Positions 48,300 through 62,000 of a DNA stretch of 64,000 nucleotides are shown one piece after another. The stretch's first letter is position 1, and each line of letters begins with the position of its first letter. A model generated the notes under the pieces. It did not search any database. It saw only the letters and a list, made by a program, of their open reading frames with translations, and had not been told where the DNA came from. The stretch lies in the NCBI GenBank assembly GCA_025677815.1, contig JAIXMP010000029.1, forward strand, positions 310,001 to 374,000. The letters run 5' to 3'. The stretch is from Phascolomyces articulosus (Eukaryota; Mucoromycota; Mucoromycetes; Mucorales; Lichtheimiaceae). Position numbers and translations under genes: made by a program.

Positions 48300-50693
48300 G
48301 ATATATAAAAATTAAATAAATTGTCAAAAAAGAATTAAAAGTAAATAATAACAATAATAATAAAAATAAAAATAAAAGAGAAAAAAGTAATAATAAAAAA
48401 AGGGGAAAAGACAAAGCCTTTTTATATCAAATTCTTTTTTTTTTTTTGAGTGTAATTATTTCTTCTATTGTTTCTATACAGAAAACTCTTTTTATTTCAA
48501 TTCTTCCCCCTCCTCCCTCCCCCCCCTTCTCCCCTTTGCATTAAGTGAAGGAATAATTATCTTATTGAATCCTCCTTAATATATCCAAAAGAACTCTCCT
48601 ACACACTCTACCCCCAAAGATATGCAGCTTTCTTTTTTGTTATGCGCTCCGATTCCATTAGTGATTAACCTTGGGATAATGATTTCAATTGCCACTCACA
48701 TCCTACTACCACTACTACTACTATTACTACTTATTACAGCAAACGAATCATGGATAATAGTCTTTTGCATATCTAGAAAATCCATACGGATGATAATTGA
48801 CATATCTTCTTCGGAGCTTTTGATAATGAAAAATATAAAAGTTTTAGATAGTACTTATTAGTAAGTAATAAATGATTATATATAATAACGTAACGTCGTC
48901 TTATCCTATCAAATAAAAATGTGAATCATTAGTTCAAACAAAATGGAGAATATACTTACGAATGATGACGATAAGAATAAAACCCATTATTTTCTTTATT
49001 ATATAAAAAAAAACATCTTTTTTTTTCTTGTATAAACAAAGATATGCAAGATTATCCAAGTTTGGATAGTTTTTTTTTGTTGTTTATAATGTTTATTATA
49101 ATATTTACGCTTTTATTTTTTATTTTAATTTTTTGAACAGACTCCTCCCCCCTCCCCACCCACACATACAAAATCCTCAGCCCTTGTTTGTACCATACGT
49201 ACATCCTTTTACTACTTCTTTTAGTATATAGGAATATATTTATAAAACAACATATAAACCTATTAGACACACATATTAAGTTGTTATTCACTCTATATCA
49301 AGTTCATTTGACCATTTCTAAACATTTTTGTTGTTTGTTTTGTTGTTTTTTATTTGCATATCTTATTTCGACTACTTGATAAACATAATAGATATATTTT
49401 TGGGATATTTATAAATTTGAATCGTGGTTTTTTTTTTTTTGCATGAAAAATAAAATAGTGAATTTATACAAGTCCATAACAAAATGTTGTTAGTTTGGTG
49501 TTTCATCTTTTTTTTTTATAATGTAATAAATAATAATAACAACAACAATAACTATCCTTTATATTCTTTGGGGGGAGGGAATGTTGGAAATAAATAAATA
49601 AAAAACGTGTATTTATAATACAAATATATATAAAAGGAGTCCTTTTGTTTTTTCGCATGTATGATTGACGTTGATGACGGGATGTTGTTATTTGTTATAG
49701 GTCATGACCTATTTCACCTTTTTTTTTCATGTCAAAAAATAGATATTATTCTATTTATTATAATTCATTTCATTTCAATATTTGACATAATGATGATGAT
49801 GATGATGATGATTACAACAGTCCTTTTTCTTTTCATTTCGAACTAGAAAGTTTAGTCTAGGGGTTATATTTTCATATGTTGATCATCAATCTCTCTCTTT
49901 CTCTTGTAAGTAACTTATAACATTGGAGGAGAAATCAAAAAGGAGGAAAACAAAAACTTATTTAGTACATGAACCATGAAGAAGATGGATGGATGGATGA
50001 GAGGGTTCTTTTTTTTTTTGTGCGCGCATTTCTCATCCATTTGGGTTATTATTCAAAATACCAGTGAGGCAAAAAACTTTAACATGAGAATATAGTTAAA
50101 TTGGATGCATTCGAATAATCAATTTAGGCTAAAGAATCTATCTCTCTCTCTCTCTTGGCTGGGATTGTTAGCTGCAAATAATTGATCTACTTACATCGTT
50201 CCATATGTAGTACTACCATACATATTCTGGATTATCATCGTCAACAAAACGTGCATTAAACTTTCTTTTCTCTACTTTACATTGGTTACAATATAATCTT
50301 TTTTTTTAATCTCGCGCGAACAAAAATATAATATATAAAAAGCCTTTTTTTTTTATTTAAATAGTTTATTTTTTTTTATAATAGTAGTAGTTAAGAACGA
50401 TGAATATAAAAAAAAATAAAATAATGGATGAAATATATAGACGTCAAATTTTAGAATGATGATGATGATGATGATGAGAACAGTTCAATTAATTTATATT
50501 ATTCCAATAGGTAAGAAAATTTACAAAGTTGCGTTGTTAAGAAAAAAAAAAGACTAACTGGAGTAATGTGTATAAAAAAAAATGTATCAATTTGTAATAT
50601 TATGTTGTTATGTTGTTATATTGTTATGTTGGATGCGTGTGTGTGTTTTGATTGGATTTTGCAAGGTTATAATAATAATAATAATAATTTTTT
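48300..50693. other. Low-complexity intergenic region
   Basis: No gene recognised. Many A/T homopolymers and short tandem repeats, such as an ATG trinucleotide tract near 49790-49811, another near 50456-50476 and CT tracts near 50142-50154. Confidence 0.5.
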
Positions 50694-51178
50694 TTAAAAG
50701 CGTAATATACTAGATGTTCCTGCTACCATACTTTGTGGTTGTGGATGACTTGAAAACGTCATCATATTTTGTTGCATGGCATTATTATTATTATTATTAT
50801 TATTATGGATAGGGGTAGTTGTATTAGAAGAAGAAGAGGAAGAATATCGTGTTGATTCAGTAGGTGAATGGATAAGAGTAGTCATCGAAGATGATTTATG
50901 TTGTTGTTGTTGCTGTAGTCCATGAAATACATCTTGTTGTTGTTGCTGTGCAATAGGACAATCTTTATGAGCTAAAAGTAAAGTTTTCAAATTGACAATT
51001 TCTTCACGTAAAGCATTGGCTTGGATTTGAAGTTGTTCATTATCAGTGGTCAAGTACTCAACTTTTGCCTGCAAATTATTGAGCCATTGTTTTTTACGTT
51101 GTCGACATTTTAATGCAGCTAAATAATAATAATAATAATAATAATAATATGGGATACCAATCATTTAGCGTGTCAATA

Positions 51179-51216
<38 letters not shown>

Positions 51217-51619
51217 ACCCCTCTTTCCTTCCAACTGACAACAAAAAAAAATATATAATGTTTTACCTATACGATTACGTTCCAAGAAATTTTTACGTTT
51301 TTCATCTTCTTCCTCTTTATCATTGGATGATCGAGTTCGTTTTTTCGTTCGTGTGGTGTTATTATTATTAGTCATTTCATCATCTTCATCTTCTTCTTGA
51401 AGAGAAATATGGGTATCATGAGTTGTCATATGAATAGGTTCAGAAGGTCGTCGTTCATCTTGTTTATGAGTGACCATACCACCATGATGAGTGGTTGCTG
51501 TGGGTGAAATATTGGGTGCACTAGCGGAGCTACTCATAGAACTGGACCGTGCGTTGACATAACCATTGGATGTCATTTCTTCTACCACAGGACCGGCCAT
51601 GGCAAATGAAAGTGCTGGA

Positions 51620-51655
<36 letters not shown>

Positions 51656-52624
51656 AGAGAAGAATTAACATTCATCATCATATGATATATATCCTATTTT
51701 ATTTCTTCTTTGTCATCCTTCTTTTACCTGGAGCATAAATATGACTCATAGGTCTTTGATGATTATGTTGTGATGAAGTAGTAGTAGTAGTAGTAGTAGT
51801 AGGTGATGAAGTAGAATAAGAAGAAGAAGTAGAAGGAGGTGGTAATCCTTCAAAATCTGATGGTTTTTGAGGTCCTTGCAACATGGAAGGTGATAATGGA
51901 CCTGTACGAAGAGAATTCCAAGCAATTTGATTTGCAACATCTTTTGGTAATACTCCACTTCGTAACAAAGGAGGGACTGGACTTGTAATAGCCGCGACAG
52001 GTGGTAATATTGTCTTTTGTTGTTGTAGTTGATGATTTGACGTAGTGGGTGATGTAGTTGTTGAATGATTATTATTTAAATGGATATGACTACTACTATC
52101 ACTTGTCGTTGTACTACTACTACTTAAACTTTCACTTCGTTTATTATTATTATTATTATTATTATCATTCGTAGAATGATGAGAATGATGTTGTTGTCGT
52201 TCAGAAGGTGTAGTAGCAACCGTTGAAAAACTTTGTTCAAATGGATTCGGTTCTTGATCCAATTTCGCACTTGGATTTAATGGTAATACAGCCATGGGTG
52301 GACTATGATCTGTTGTTGCTATATTATTATTATTATTATTAGAATGGGGTGATATTTATAAAAAGAAAAAAAAAACGAGGGTACTTCTTATCCATCATGA
52401 TTGTATCATCATTATCACATTCTATATTTCATTTTTTTTTCTCCTCCTACTCCTCTCTTTCTCTTTCTCTCTTTTTTTTCCCCTTAAAACTTCGAATAAC
52501 TATATCCTATTTTATTTATTAGAGTAATAAGAAGTCTAATAAACGAACCTTGTTCCGGTGACTTTGACTGTCCTGAAAAGTCGACATTAGTCGCATTCGG
52601 AACATTATCTTGGTTACTGGCCAT
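50694..52624 (-). CDS. atf1: Atf1/ATF-2-type bZIP transcription factor
   Basis: Four exons on the minus strand (52549-52624, 51728-52318, 51267-51620, 50694-51118) give 481 residues. The long N-terminal part is Ser/Thr/Asn/His-rich and includes LLRSGVLPKDVANQIAWNSLRTGPLSPSML, which resembles the conserved region before the bZIP in Atf1 proteins, and a DPALSFAMAGP segment. The basic region KRKNFLERNRIAALKCRQRKK (Asn and Arg contacts intact) leads into WLNNLQAKVEYLTTDNEQL, a leucine zipper of about four heptads, and LLAHKDCPI, typical of Atf1/ATF-2. Members bind CRE sites (TGACGTCA) and act downstream of stress MAPK Sty1/Hog1. The basic region is split by intron 3 after ERNRI. The Gln and Asn runs at the C-terminus come from coding microsatellites. 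Confidence 0.9.
51119..51266. repeat. Microsatellite-rich intron in the bZIP gene (CT and ATA tracts)
   Basis: The intron splitting the basic region contains a CT tract of about 16 units (51183-51216) and an ATA/TAT tract of about 10 units (51121-51150) that runs directly up to the splice acceptor. Confidence 0.7.
51622..51651. repeat. TA microsatellite in an intron of the bZIP gene
   Basis: About 14 TA units sit immediately beside the acceptor of intron 2 of the bZIP gene. Confidence 0.7.
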
Positions 52625-54354
52625 GGATAAAGTTTAATTACAAGGTTTAATTAATCTGTAATAATTAATCAGTTTCACTAAAGTAAATCATTCCGAAAAA
52701 AAAAGTTAATAATTATTGTTTGTTTTTTTTTAATTTTTTCATGAACCCCATTTTTTTTCTCTTGTCATTGTCGAATAACCCCATGAATGGCAATATACCT
52801 TTTTTTTTACAAAAACAAAAAAACGTAAAAAAATGGGGTAAAACAAAGCGTAATGAGACTGATTTATTGCTTAATTATAATTATTATTATTATGAATATT
52901 ATTATTATTATATAAAGAAAAAAAAAGATAAATGGAAAAAAAAAGAGGATTAAAAAAAAAAGAAGAAGCAAAAGAAGAAAGAAAGGAGTTGATGTGAAAG
53001 ATAATAGACTTATCCCCTATCAAATTTTAGGTACCTTGTTCATCATCATCATCATCATCATCACACACACACTTTTTTTTTAAGTGACCGACTCATCTTA
53101 CGAACGAATGATGTAATTTTTTTTATATGGCATCATCTTGTCCTTTTTTTTTCTATAATTGATTAATTTAGAACAAGTTTATTAGTATTACTTTCTTCTA
53201 TTATATCTCATGTTGAAACTGGTTTTATATATATGTTTATATGAGAAATTATGTTGATGAAATAAAAGACTCTTATATTGCTGTTGTCTAGGCTCCGATG
53301 GAAAAAAATAAGATGAAACTATTTTTTTTATATACAAATTGGATTATGTATTATGATGTACAATCATGTATGTATCACTCTCTTTTTTTTTATATAAACA
53401 TAAAAAAAAAGTGTCACGTAATGCGTTTCACTAGTAAGGGGGCCGGGGTTATTAAATGAGAAGAATAGGAAAGGTATATATACACCATAATACACGTACA
53501 CATTAAAACATCATATAGAATACAGAATTATAATAATAATGGTACACACAGAGAAAAGTGAGGGAGGATTACTTTATATGAGAGGAGATATATAGAAAAA
53601 GAAGAGAAAGGGGAGAGGTACTGAAGGAAGAAGGGGGGGATGATGATGATGGTGATGACGATGATTGTCCTGGGAAAAAAAAAAAAAAACTTGTTAAATA
53701 TATATTTGCTATATCTTAATAAGTTGTACATTCACAAATAATAAGTAGTACTAACCCTAGCCGCAAAAGTTTCATTTTTTTATTATATTATCCTATTTCT
53801 TTTGACAGCCAACCTTAATATGTTGCATAATAATAATAAAAACCCTGTTAATAGTTTGAAATGTAAGATTTTTTTTGAAATAGATAGATAGATTAGATTA
53901 TATATCACTATATTTATACTTGTTACTGATAATATTATAAGAAATCCTATTAAGCTAAGCATTATATCTCCTTGTTTGCTCCCTTTTTTTTCTCTCTCTC
54001 TCTATATATCAGGTACATTAGAGCTAATATATATATCTTATCCTAAAATATTCGGTTATTCTCTCTTTGGTAATAAAAAGGTCAAGTTGTTTTGTGTTTC
54101 ATTTTTCTTTTTTTTTTTTATTACAACCAGTAAACATACACATTACATAATTTTTTTGTATCAAAACCAAAACAATAACAAAGATTTCTTTTTCATATAA
54201 AAATAATTTTATTTTTTTTAATTTATCTATCACTTCTTCCACTTCTTTTACATTTATTTATATATAAAAGAGGTCATTTTCCTTTTATTTTTCATCCTTC
54301 CACCTTCCACCTCCTTTTTGTTATTATTATTATTATTAGGTCCAAAAACAAAAA
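52625..54354. other. Intergenic region between divergent bZIP and AVT genes
   Basis: Low-complexity upstream region of both genes. Seen: ATC repeats (53041-53062), scattered A/T runs, a TATA-like element at 54261-54269 and an ATT repeat (about 54320-54338) just before the AVT start codon. No gene recognised. Confidence 0.5.
54261..54269 (+). promoter_or_regulatory. TATA-like box of the AVT gene
   Basis: TATATAAAA about 90 nt upstream of the ATG at 54355. Confidence 0.35.
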
Positions 54355-54748
54355 ATGTCATCATCACCTATCCGTGTCCCTACCAATACACATCCATCCC
54401 GTTTACCTCCAAATTATGGATCTTTATATAATGTAACGAGTCATGGTGGCGGTGATCTTCAACAACAACCATCACAAGATCATTATGTATCGGATGCTTC
54501 CCCAAGATCTTTTCGTGATGCAGTAGAATCTTTTACAGGTTCTTATTCTCGTGCTAGTATTTTATATGTAGCAGAGAATTTAAATGCCCCAGCATCAAGT
54601 CTTCATGAACAAGAAAGTCATACTACAGTGGATAATAATCGTTTACCTTTGGATGAAGAAGAACGAGGTCGAATAAGTGAAGATTCAAAATATTCCAGGT
54701 GATGATTTTTGTTAGAGTCCTTTTTTTTATTTAAATACCTCAATGATC

Positions 54749-54779
<31 letters not shown>

Positions 54780-56959
54780 CCTAAATTTTGGATGGATCTA
54801 GCAAAAATGACTCTCCCTCTTTTTTTTTTCTTCCCATCCTCTTGTTGACCTACTATATAACATGGATAGTAACCAAGTAAAAAACAAACAACATCAACGT
54901 CATAATCATAAATTAACGCAAGTCATCTGTTTCTTTTTTTTTAAAGACCCTATGTATTTGATGAAGCATCTTTAGGACGAACCTTATCTCAACGTACAGC
55001 AACAGGTGGAAACTATCATTTATTTCCCTCATTATCACGTCATACTACAGTAGCTTCTGTTCTTTCTCAACAACTATTACAACAACATGATACCAATTCT
55101 TTATGTCCTCAACAACAACAACAACAACCACTCAAATCCACATTTTTACAATCTGTATTTAATGCCGTCAATGTTTTGATCGGTATTGGCATTCTTGCCT
55201 TACCATTAGCTTTTCGATGTGGTGGATGGTTCTTTGGATCCTTGACATTTCTATTTTGTGCTTGGGGAACTAATTATACGGCCAAAATCATTGTTCGATG
55301 TTTAGAAGCTTCCAGTGAAGGGGCTACAACCTATGGTGATATGGGGGCAGCTGCATTTAATGAAACAGGACGCACGTGGGTGAGTGGTGTATTTATTGTT
55401 GAATTAATGACCATTGGTATTGCCATGGTTGTATTGCTTGGTGATGGTATTCAAGCATTTTATCCAGAGGTGGATTTGATTACTGTACGCATAATATCTT
55501 TCATTGTCTTGACACCTACCATGTTTTTACCCATGCGGAAATTGGCATTGACAAGTTTGATCGGGATTTTGGCATGTGTCTGTTTATTATTAACCGTTAT
55601 TGTGGATGGATTGACAAAAACAACAAAACCCGGTAGTTTGATGGATCCCATGGTAAGTTATCTATATATATATATATATATATATGACATGGAAGAGAGA
55701 ATTATGTTATTTTCCTACATGTTTTAATCTACCAGTACTACTTACTATAACTCAACCATAGAATAGGTGGTAATAGTAGTATAAACAGATCTAAAAAAAA
55801 TCTCACTTTCTCCTCCAATGTTTTGAAATAGGAAACTGAAATGATCCCTTCAGAATTGTACAACGTGCCACTGACATTTGGACTTGTGATGGCAGGGTTC
55901 TCGGGACATGCTGTGTTTCCATCTATATACCGTGACATGGAAGATCCAAAACAATATGAAAAAATGGTTGACATTTCTTACTTGGTGACGGCAGGTGCTT
56001 ATATTACCATGGCTGTGACAGGTTATTTGATGTTTGGTTTAGAAACAATGCAGGAGGTAAGCTAGATAGGATACAATTTCATTTATACCTAATTTAGATT
56101 TCTGTTATTTATTATATATATTTACAACAACAACAATGTGTCATGTCCGTAACGCCCGGACTATGATTTATAAAAAAAAAAAAAAAAAAAACTAGACTCA
56201 CTAAAAAAAAAACACTCCAATTATTTCTATAATATGAACATTATTATATAGATAACACAAAACTTGGCAAATACACCGGGATATCATAAAGCCATCACCC
56301 AATTTGGTGTTGGATTAATTGTTTTGACGCCTCTCGCAAAATATGGATTAATGTTAAACCCAGTTAGTTTGAGTTTAGAATTATCTTTATTGAACAAGTT
56401 TGAAGATTGGATTCGGTTTCATCCTTGGAGAAAACATCTTGTCACTTCATCTATCCGTATCATTGTCAGCCTTGTGATTGTCTATATTGCCACGGTGTTT
56501 CCAGGTTTTGATCGTGTGGTGGTAAATATTTATATATTTCTTGTTTTTTTCTTCTCAAATGGAGATTGTATATGATTTGTTTCTGTCATTGCTTCTCCTC
56601 TTTTTCTCATCATCATCATCATCATCACCCAACCCAACACTTTTGTTTTACCATCCGAGGAATCCTTTATTTGATCATCATTCAGGAGAGAGAAAAAGAG
56701 AGGCAGAGAGACAAATGCTCTTTTTGTTTCATATGGAAAACATGAACTCACTATGAACATTATTTATCTATTTTAGTCACTTTTGGGTGCATTATTTAGT
56801 TTTGGTATTTCCGCTATTTTTCCATTATTATGTTATCGTCGACTTTTTGATAGTTCGATTACTTGGAAAGAATCCATCTTGAATAATTTTATATTACTTA
56901 TTTCCACCATCATGGCTGTTCTTGGTACTATTTGGAGCTTTTTACCCAATAACATTTAG
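54355..56959 (+). CDS. AVT-type (AAAP family) vacuolar amino-acid transporter
   Basis: Five exons (54355-54698, 54947-55652, 55832-56056, 56252-56521, 56777-56959) give 575 residues. The cytosolic N-terminus of about 185 residues (Ser/Gln-rich, LPPNYGSLYN) precedes an Aa_trans domain of roughly 11 helices beginning FNAVNVLIGIGILALPLAFRCGG, the hallmark first helix of AVT1/AVT3-type carriers. Other conserved blocks are TNYTAKIIVRCLE, TYGDMG, GFSGHAVFPSIYRDM and FGLETMQE. The long N-terminus is most like yeast Avt1 (vacuolar uptake of neutral amino acids) or Avt3/Avt4 (export); the sequence does not decide which. Intron 1 contains an uninterrupted A-run of about 27 nt. Confidence 0.9.
54749..54775. 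repeat. 27-nt poly-A tract in intron 1 of the AVT gene
   Basis: Uninterrupted A-run inside the first intron, about 50 nt after the donor. Confidence 0.8.
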
Positions 56960-57806
56960 AATTACTTTTCTTTTCTTTTTTTTTAACTATTTTGTTTCCT
57001 CCCCAACATTTGTCCCCAATTCTATTATATATAAATATTACTCTTTTTTTAAAAAAAAAACCTTCTCTGATAACAATGCATCATCATCAAAATAAAAAGC
57101 AAAATAAAACAATAAAAATAGTATATAAATAAACAATATATATATATATACTCTAAATAAGCTGTAATAGAAGAAAAAATAAAAGAGAAACACATTGAAA
57201 GAAGGGCCTTTTTTTTGTACAAGAAAAAAAGAGTCATGTAAAAAGACATTAAATCCACAAAAAGCATAATTGATACTACAAAGACAAAATAAGGGTTAAG
57301 AAGAGGGAAAAAAAGAAAAATATAATAATAGAGTCAAAAAAAAAGTAAAGAGTTTTGAGGGAAAAAAAAGGGGGAGGGAAGGGTTATGTATACTAAGTTT
57401 CGTTATATAATATATGATAATAATAGAATATAAAATAATATGGTTGTTATGATCCATCACTCTTTTTTTTGTTTGTTTTCCTTACTAATTTCGATCCATT
57501 GAATAAAAAAGTAAGATATATATATAGTAAGTAGTATATATAAAAGAAGAAGAAAAGAGAGATAGAAGGAGAAGGAGATATGATGAAGAATGATGAAATG
57601 TTATGTACTATCCATAGTAAAAAAAAACACTTTCTTTTTTTCTAATCAATATTTTTTTTTAGTAGTGAAGAGTGAAGAGTGAAGTGTGTGTGTGTGTGTT
57701 CAGTTGGAGAAAAAAAAAGAAATATATAATATGTATAAAATAAGAAAATAACGAGGAATAAGAGAGATGATGATGATGTATGTGTGTGTGTTGTAATGAT
57801 TTTTTT
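56960..57806. other. Intergenic region between convergent AVT and SAPS genes
   Basis: A/T-rich 3' flanks of two convergent genes, with purine-rich stretches and short GT tracts (about 57687-57700, 57779-57791). No coding frame. Confidence 0.5.
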
Positions 57807-58978
57807 TTAGATTTCACCCTGTTGTTCTTCTTCTGGTCGATAATCTTTTGCTAATTTTCCACCTTCTTCTTCTTTTGTTTTGACAGCACGAACATAATCA
57901 TGAGTCATAGTTTGTTTTGAATCATTATCAGTAGTGTTGGTATTTGTCGTGGATGAAGTACCTGTTGCCGTTGCTGCTTTGGTACCATCTTGAGAAATAT
58001 GTATACTTTCAAATTGAGATGTGAAACCTTGTGTCCAGTCGTTATTATCATTATCACTACTAGTAAAATCACCAAATGGATCATCTTCATCCTCATCATC
58101 ATTATTATTATTATTATGAGTTGCAGTAGGTGGTTGGTTCTTATTGTTGGAGGCTTGTACATGATAATTACTGGGGACTGCAGCTGTATCTTTATATATA
58201 CCATCATCTTCTCCTTCTTCTGTTTCACTAATATGACTTTGTGTACGATGCAACATGCTTGTTTGAGGGAAAGGAGCAAATCCTCTTGTCCAATCTTGGG
58301 GTATTCTTCCAGATTCCTAATATCCATCTGTGTTACACCATCATGCAAATAAAAAAAATCCTTTCCTTGTTTCCTTTTTTTCATATTATTATTAATTTTA
58401 CCTCGTCATCATCACTTCCATATTCTTCATCATCTTCCAATTCATCGTGTGTACCCGCCATATGGTGTGCTGCGAGTTGATCATTATTTCCCATACCAAA
58501 AGCACCTCCATAATATTCTCGGTCATAATCATCACGGCCACTTTATATAAATTGTGTTTAGAAATTCATGTACACTGTTACTATAATATATCATTTCCCA
58601 AAACGAAAAACTTACGTGATCCAATTTTCATGTTCTTCATCCTCATCATCATCTATATCACCATCTGGACCATGTCTACCAAGATAACGTGAATATTGAC
58701 CTGCTGTAGCATCTTCCAAAGGTTCTTCTTCCTCTTCTTCATCTGTAGCTGCACCATCCATACCATCATTAGGTCGTGGACCAGCCAAAGGAAGTCGATC
58801 ACGTTCCTTGGTATCTTTCAATTCACTATTACAATAGTCATTCCAACCATCCATATTCACATCATCCTTGATCATACCCACAATGGCTTCGGGATATCCT
58901 TCGAATAATTTAATAATTTCATCGGCAATGAATGTCAAGTGACCCATATAACCCAAACGCATTCCCTTTGGCTTTGCG

Positions 58979-59009
<31 letters not shown>

Positions 59010-62000
59010 TGAATTTAGCAAAAAAAAAAAAAACCACCAGTCCTTCCACACTTGAACGTTTAAATAATAAAAAAAGGACAACGAGCTTACCATTCTTCAT
59101 CGTTCGCTTTTTGGGCTTGTACCATTTTATCCGTCAATTTACCATCCTTAAATACTGAAATGGCCAAATGTCGATTATATCCTTTATCCATACGTCCATT
59201 AAATACTTGATGAAGCATATCATAAATGACATAATGTAAAAAGTTGTTCCATGGGAATGCAAAGAATAAATCCTAAATCACATTATATATATATGAGCAT
59301 CTATTTTCGGAAATGGGGAAATTGAGAGAATTTCGACTTACAATACAAGTTGGCATGACCCGGTGTTCTACGAATTGAACCTTGAGATAATCTCCAATAG
59401 ATAGATCTTCTTTCTTTTCCTCTTCAGCCGAACCAGCAGCTGCCTTTTTATCCTCTGCTATAACTTCTTCTTTTTCACCCTCCTTCTTGTCCTCTTTCTC
59501 CTTTGGAGCGGATGCATCTGAAGTCTTTTTACCATCATTGCTATCCTTCTTTGTGTCCTCTTGTTCTTTTTGCTCTGATGATGTTTCCTGTTGAGGTTTT
59601 TCTTTTTCATCCTTATCATCCACATTGGATCCATCTTGTTGTTCTTCCTTTGTCAATGATGTATTGTCTTGTTCTTCCTCTTGCTGTTGTTGTTGTTCTT
59701 CCTGATCCACATCTTCCTCATCATCAAATACATTAGCATTCAAATTGGACATATTAGAACAATGCAATAATTCAGCAAAAAGTTCACAAATCTTGAGACG
59801 TTCAAAGCCAAGTGGCACTTGTTCTCCAATTGTGGTTCGCATAGGTCCATTCTATAAATTATTCCTGCTGTGTTAAAAAAAACATCTCTGAAACAATAAA
59901 GGACTTTCTTAAAAAAAAAAAAACAAAATAAAAAAAAAGTTATTTACCACTGATCGAGGCTTCACAAGTAAACTGTTAAAATCACCAACATGATCAGCTA
60001 ATACTTTCAACATATCAGCCAATGATACCGAAGTTTGACGCATCATTGGATTAGCATTGTAACCATAGGCACCATTTAACATAGGATCATTATCCATATC
60101 ACTATATATGTACATAAATAGATCAGTAAAAAAAAACAATTTTTTCTTTTGCCACATGGTCTCCCTTTCTCCTACACAACCAAAAAATTATTGTTCCCAT
60201 TTTACCTATTGTTATGACGTATAAGATCAATAATAATTGTGACACCATTAATCAAAGTGGAAGTAGAGTTAGGTGCTTTATCATCCAACATGAAATTAGC
60301 CAACTTTCGAATCACTCTTTCACTAGAGTGATTATTAAATATTCATATTAGAACAAAAAATCAAGTCGTAGATCATTCCAAACAACCATAATAATAAAAA
60401 AAGGAACCACTTTTTTTTACCTCTTTAAATCAATAATCAAATCATTTAATCCAATGCTAGGAGATTCCACAAGACTAGTTTGTGACATCCGAATGATCTC
60501 ACATATGCATTGTTGAGCAACAGAGTGTTCCTAAAAAAAATTAATAGATCAATAACGTAACAAAATAATCAATCTTCTGCACAATGAAAAATAATATAAC
60601 TTACTTCACTATCCAAATAGGGATCAAGTCTGTCTATCAAGTTATCCAATAATCCATGATCACTCAACCACTAAAGAAAAAAAATAAAAGGATAAGTTCA
60701 TCTTTTCTATGTAACAAAAATTTTCTCTCTCTTTCGTTATCCAATTTTCTTTTCAAGATGTATTACCTGTACAATGCCTTTTCCTTCAGTTAATTCTTCC
60801 ACACGCACCAATGTCAATAACAAATCCATAATAGCAGATGTTTGCAAATGAGCTAATATGTGTTCCAAATGTTCTGGCTTGGATTTGATAAAATCAAGGA
60901 CCTAAAAAACCAACCCCATAAAAAAAAATCGGATGAATAAAATCGCCGAATCCGGGGAAGGGTCTATTTTCGCTTCAGCCCACACAACCCACTTTAAAAA
61001 AAAGACGCGTCTATTTTACCTCAGTAGTACGTTTGGTTAAAAAGACACTAATCGTTTTACAGAAATATTGTGCTTGAAGTGAATCTAATCCCAATTCTTC
61101 TTCCACTTGGTCATCTTCTTCTTCATTGATATTTACTGTTGTTCGTTCTTCAGTTATTTTTTCCTCTTGTTGATCCTTTTTATCAACTTTATCCTCTTTA
61201 TCATTTTCCTGTTGTTTCTGTTGATGTTCTTCCGTTGTTGTTGTTGTTGTTGTTGTTTTAGATTCTTGTTGTTTAGAAGGTGTTTGTTGTTGAACGGATG
61301 ATGAAGTAGTGGAGGATCTGGAGGAGGAAGGTTTCTCTTGTTCATCGACACGACGTCTCAGTGTTGCAGGACGATCCAAAAATTGCCAAAATGATTCAAG
61401 CATACCCTTATTATCCAATACGATACTATCAACAATTTGTGGAATTTCACAGGCCATAATCTCACATGCAAGGAATGGATATCTATATTAATAAAAAACA
61501 AGAGAGAGAGAGAGAGATTTCCATTTCATTTTTATTAGAGGATTGTCAATTTTCTAATAAGACCCCCCCCCGCGCACCTCCCACTCACTCATCCTCTTTA
61601 TTTTTTATTTTCTCTGTATCAAAAACTTACTTGAATCGTCGACTTTCATCAAGATCTGTTGCTGTGATATAGTTTAAGAGTTTGCTCAAGTTTTCTGGTT
61701 TACAAAAACTTTATAAGAAAAAAATATAGGGTTAAGGTCATCGATATTATAAAATTTGTTGGCTGGTATGCGTCATATATAAATATATATATTCCGTAAT
61801 GGTGGATTGGTTATTAAAAAAAGGTATTTTCGTTGCCATCCATCCAAGTCTCTATTCTTTTTTCTTTTCATTTTTTTTCTTCCCCAATGGACAAGTGACA
61901 TGGGCTGGTGAAAAAAAAAAAAAAAAAAACAAAGAAAAAAAAAAGTAATTGGCGTATGAAAAAAATAAAGATGTTGAAGACAACAACAACAATAATAATA

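Noticed and set aside
53041..53062. ATC repeats as a possible centromeric or telomeric signal
   Set aside because: The tract is only about seven units and resembles the other trinucleotide microsatellites here; it is not a telomere-type repeat.
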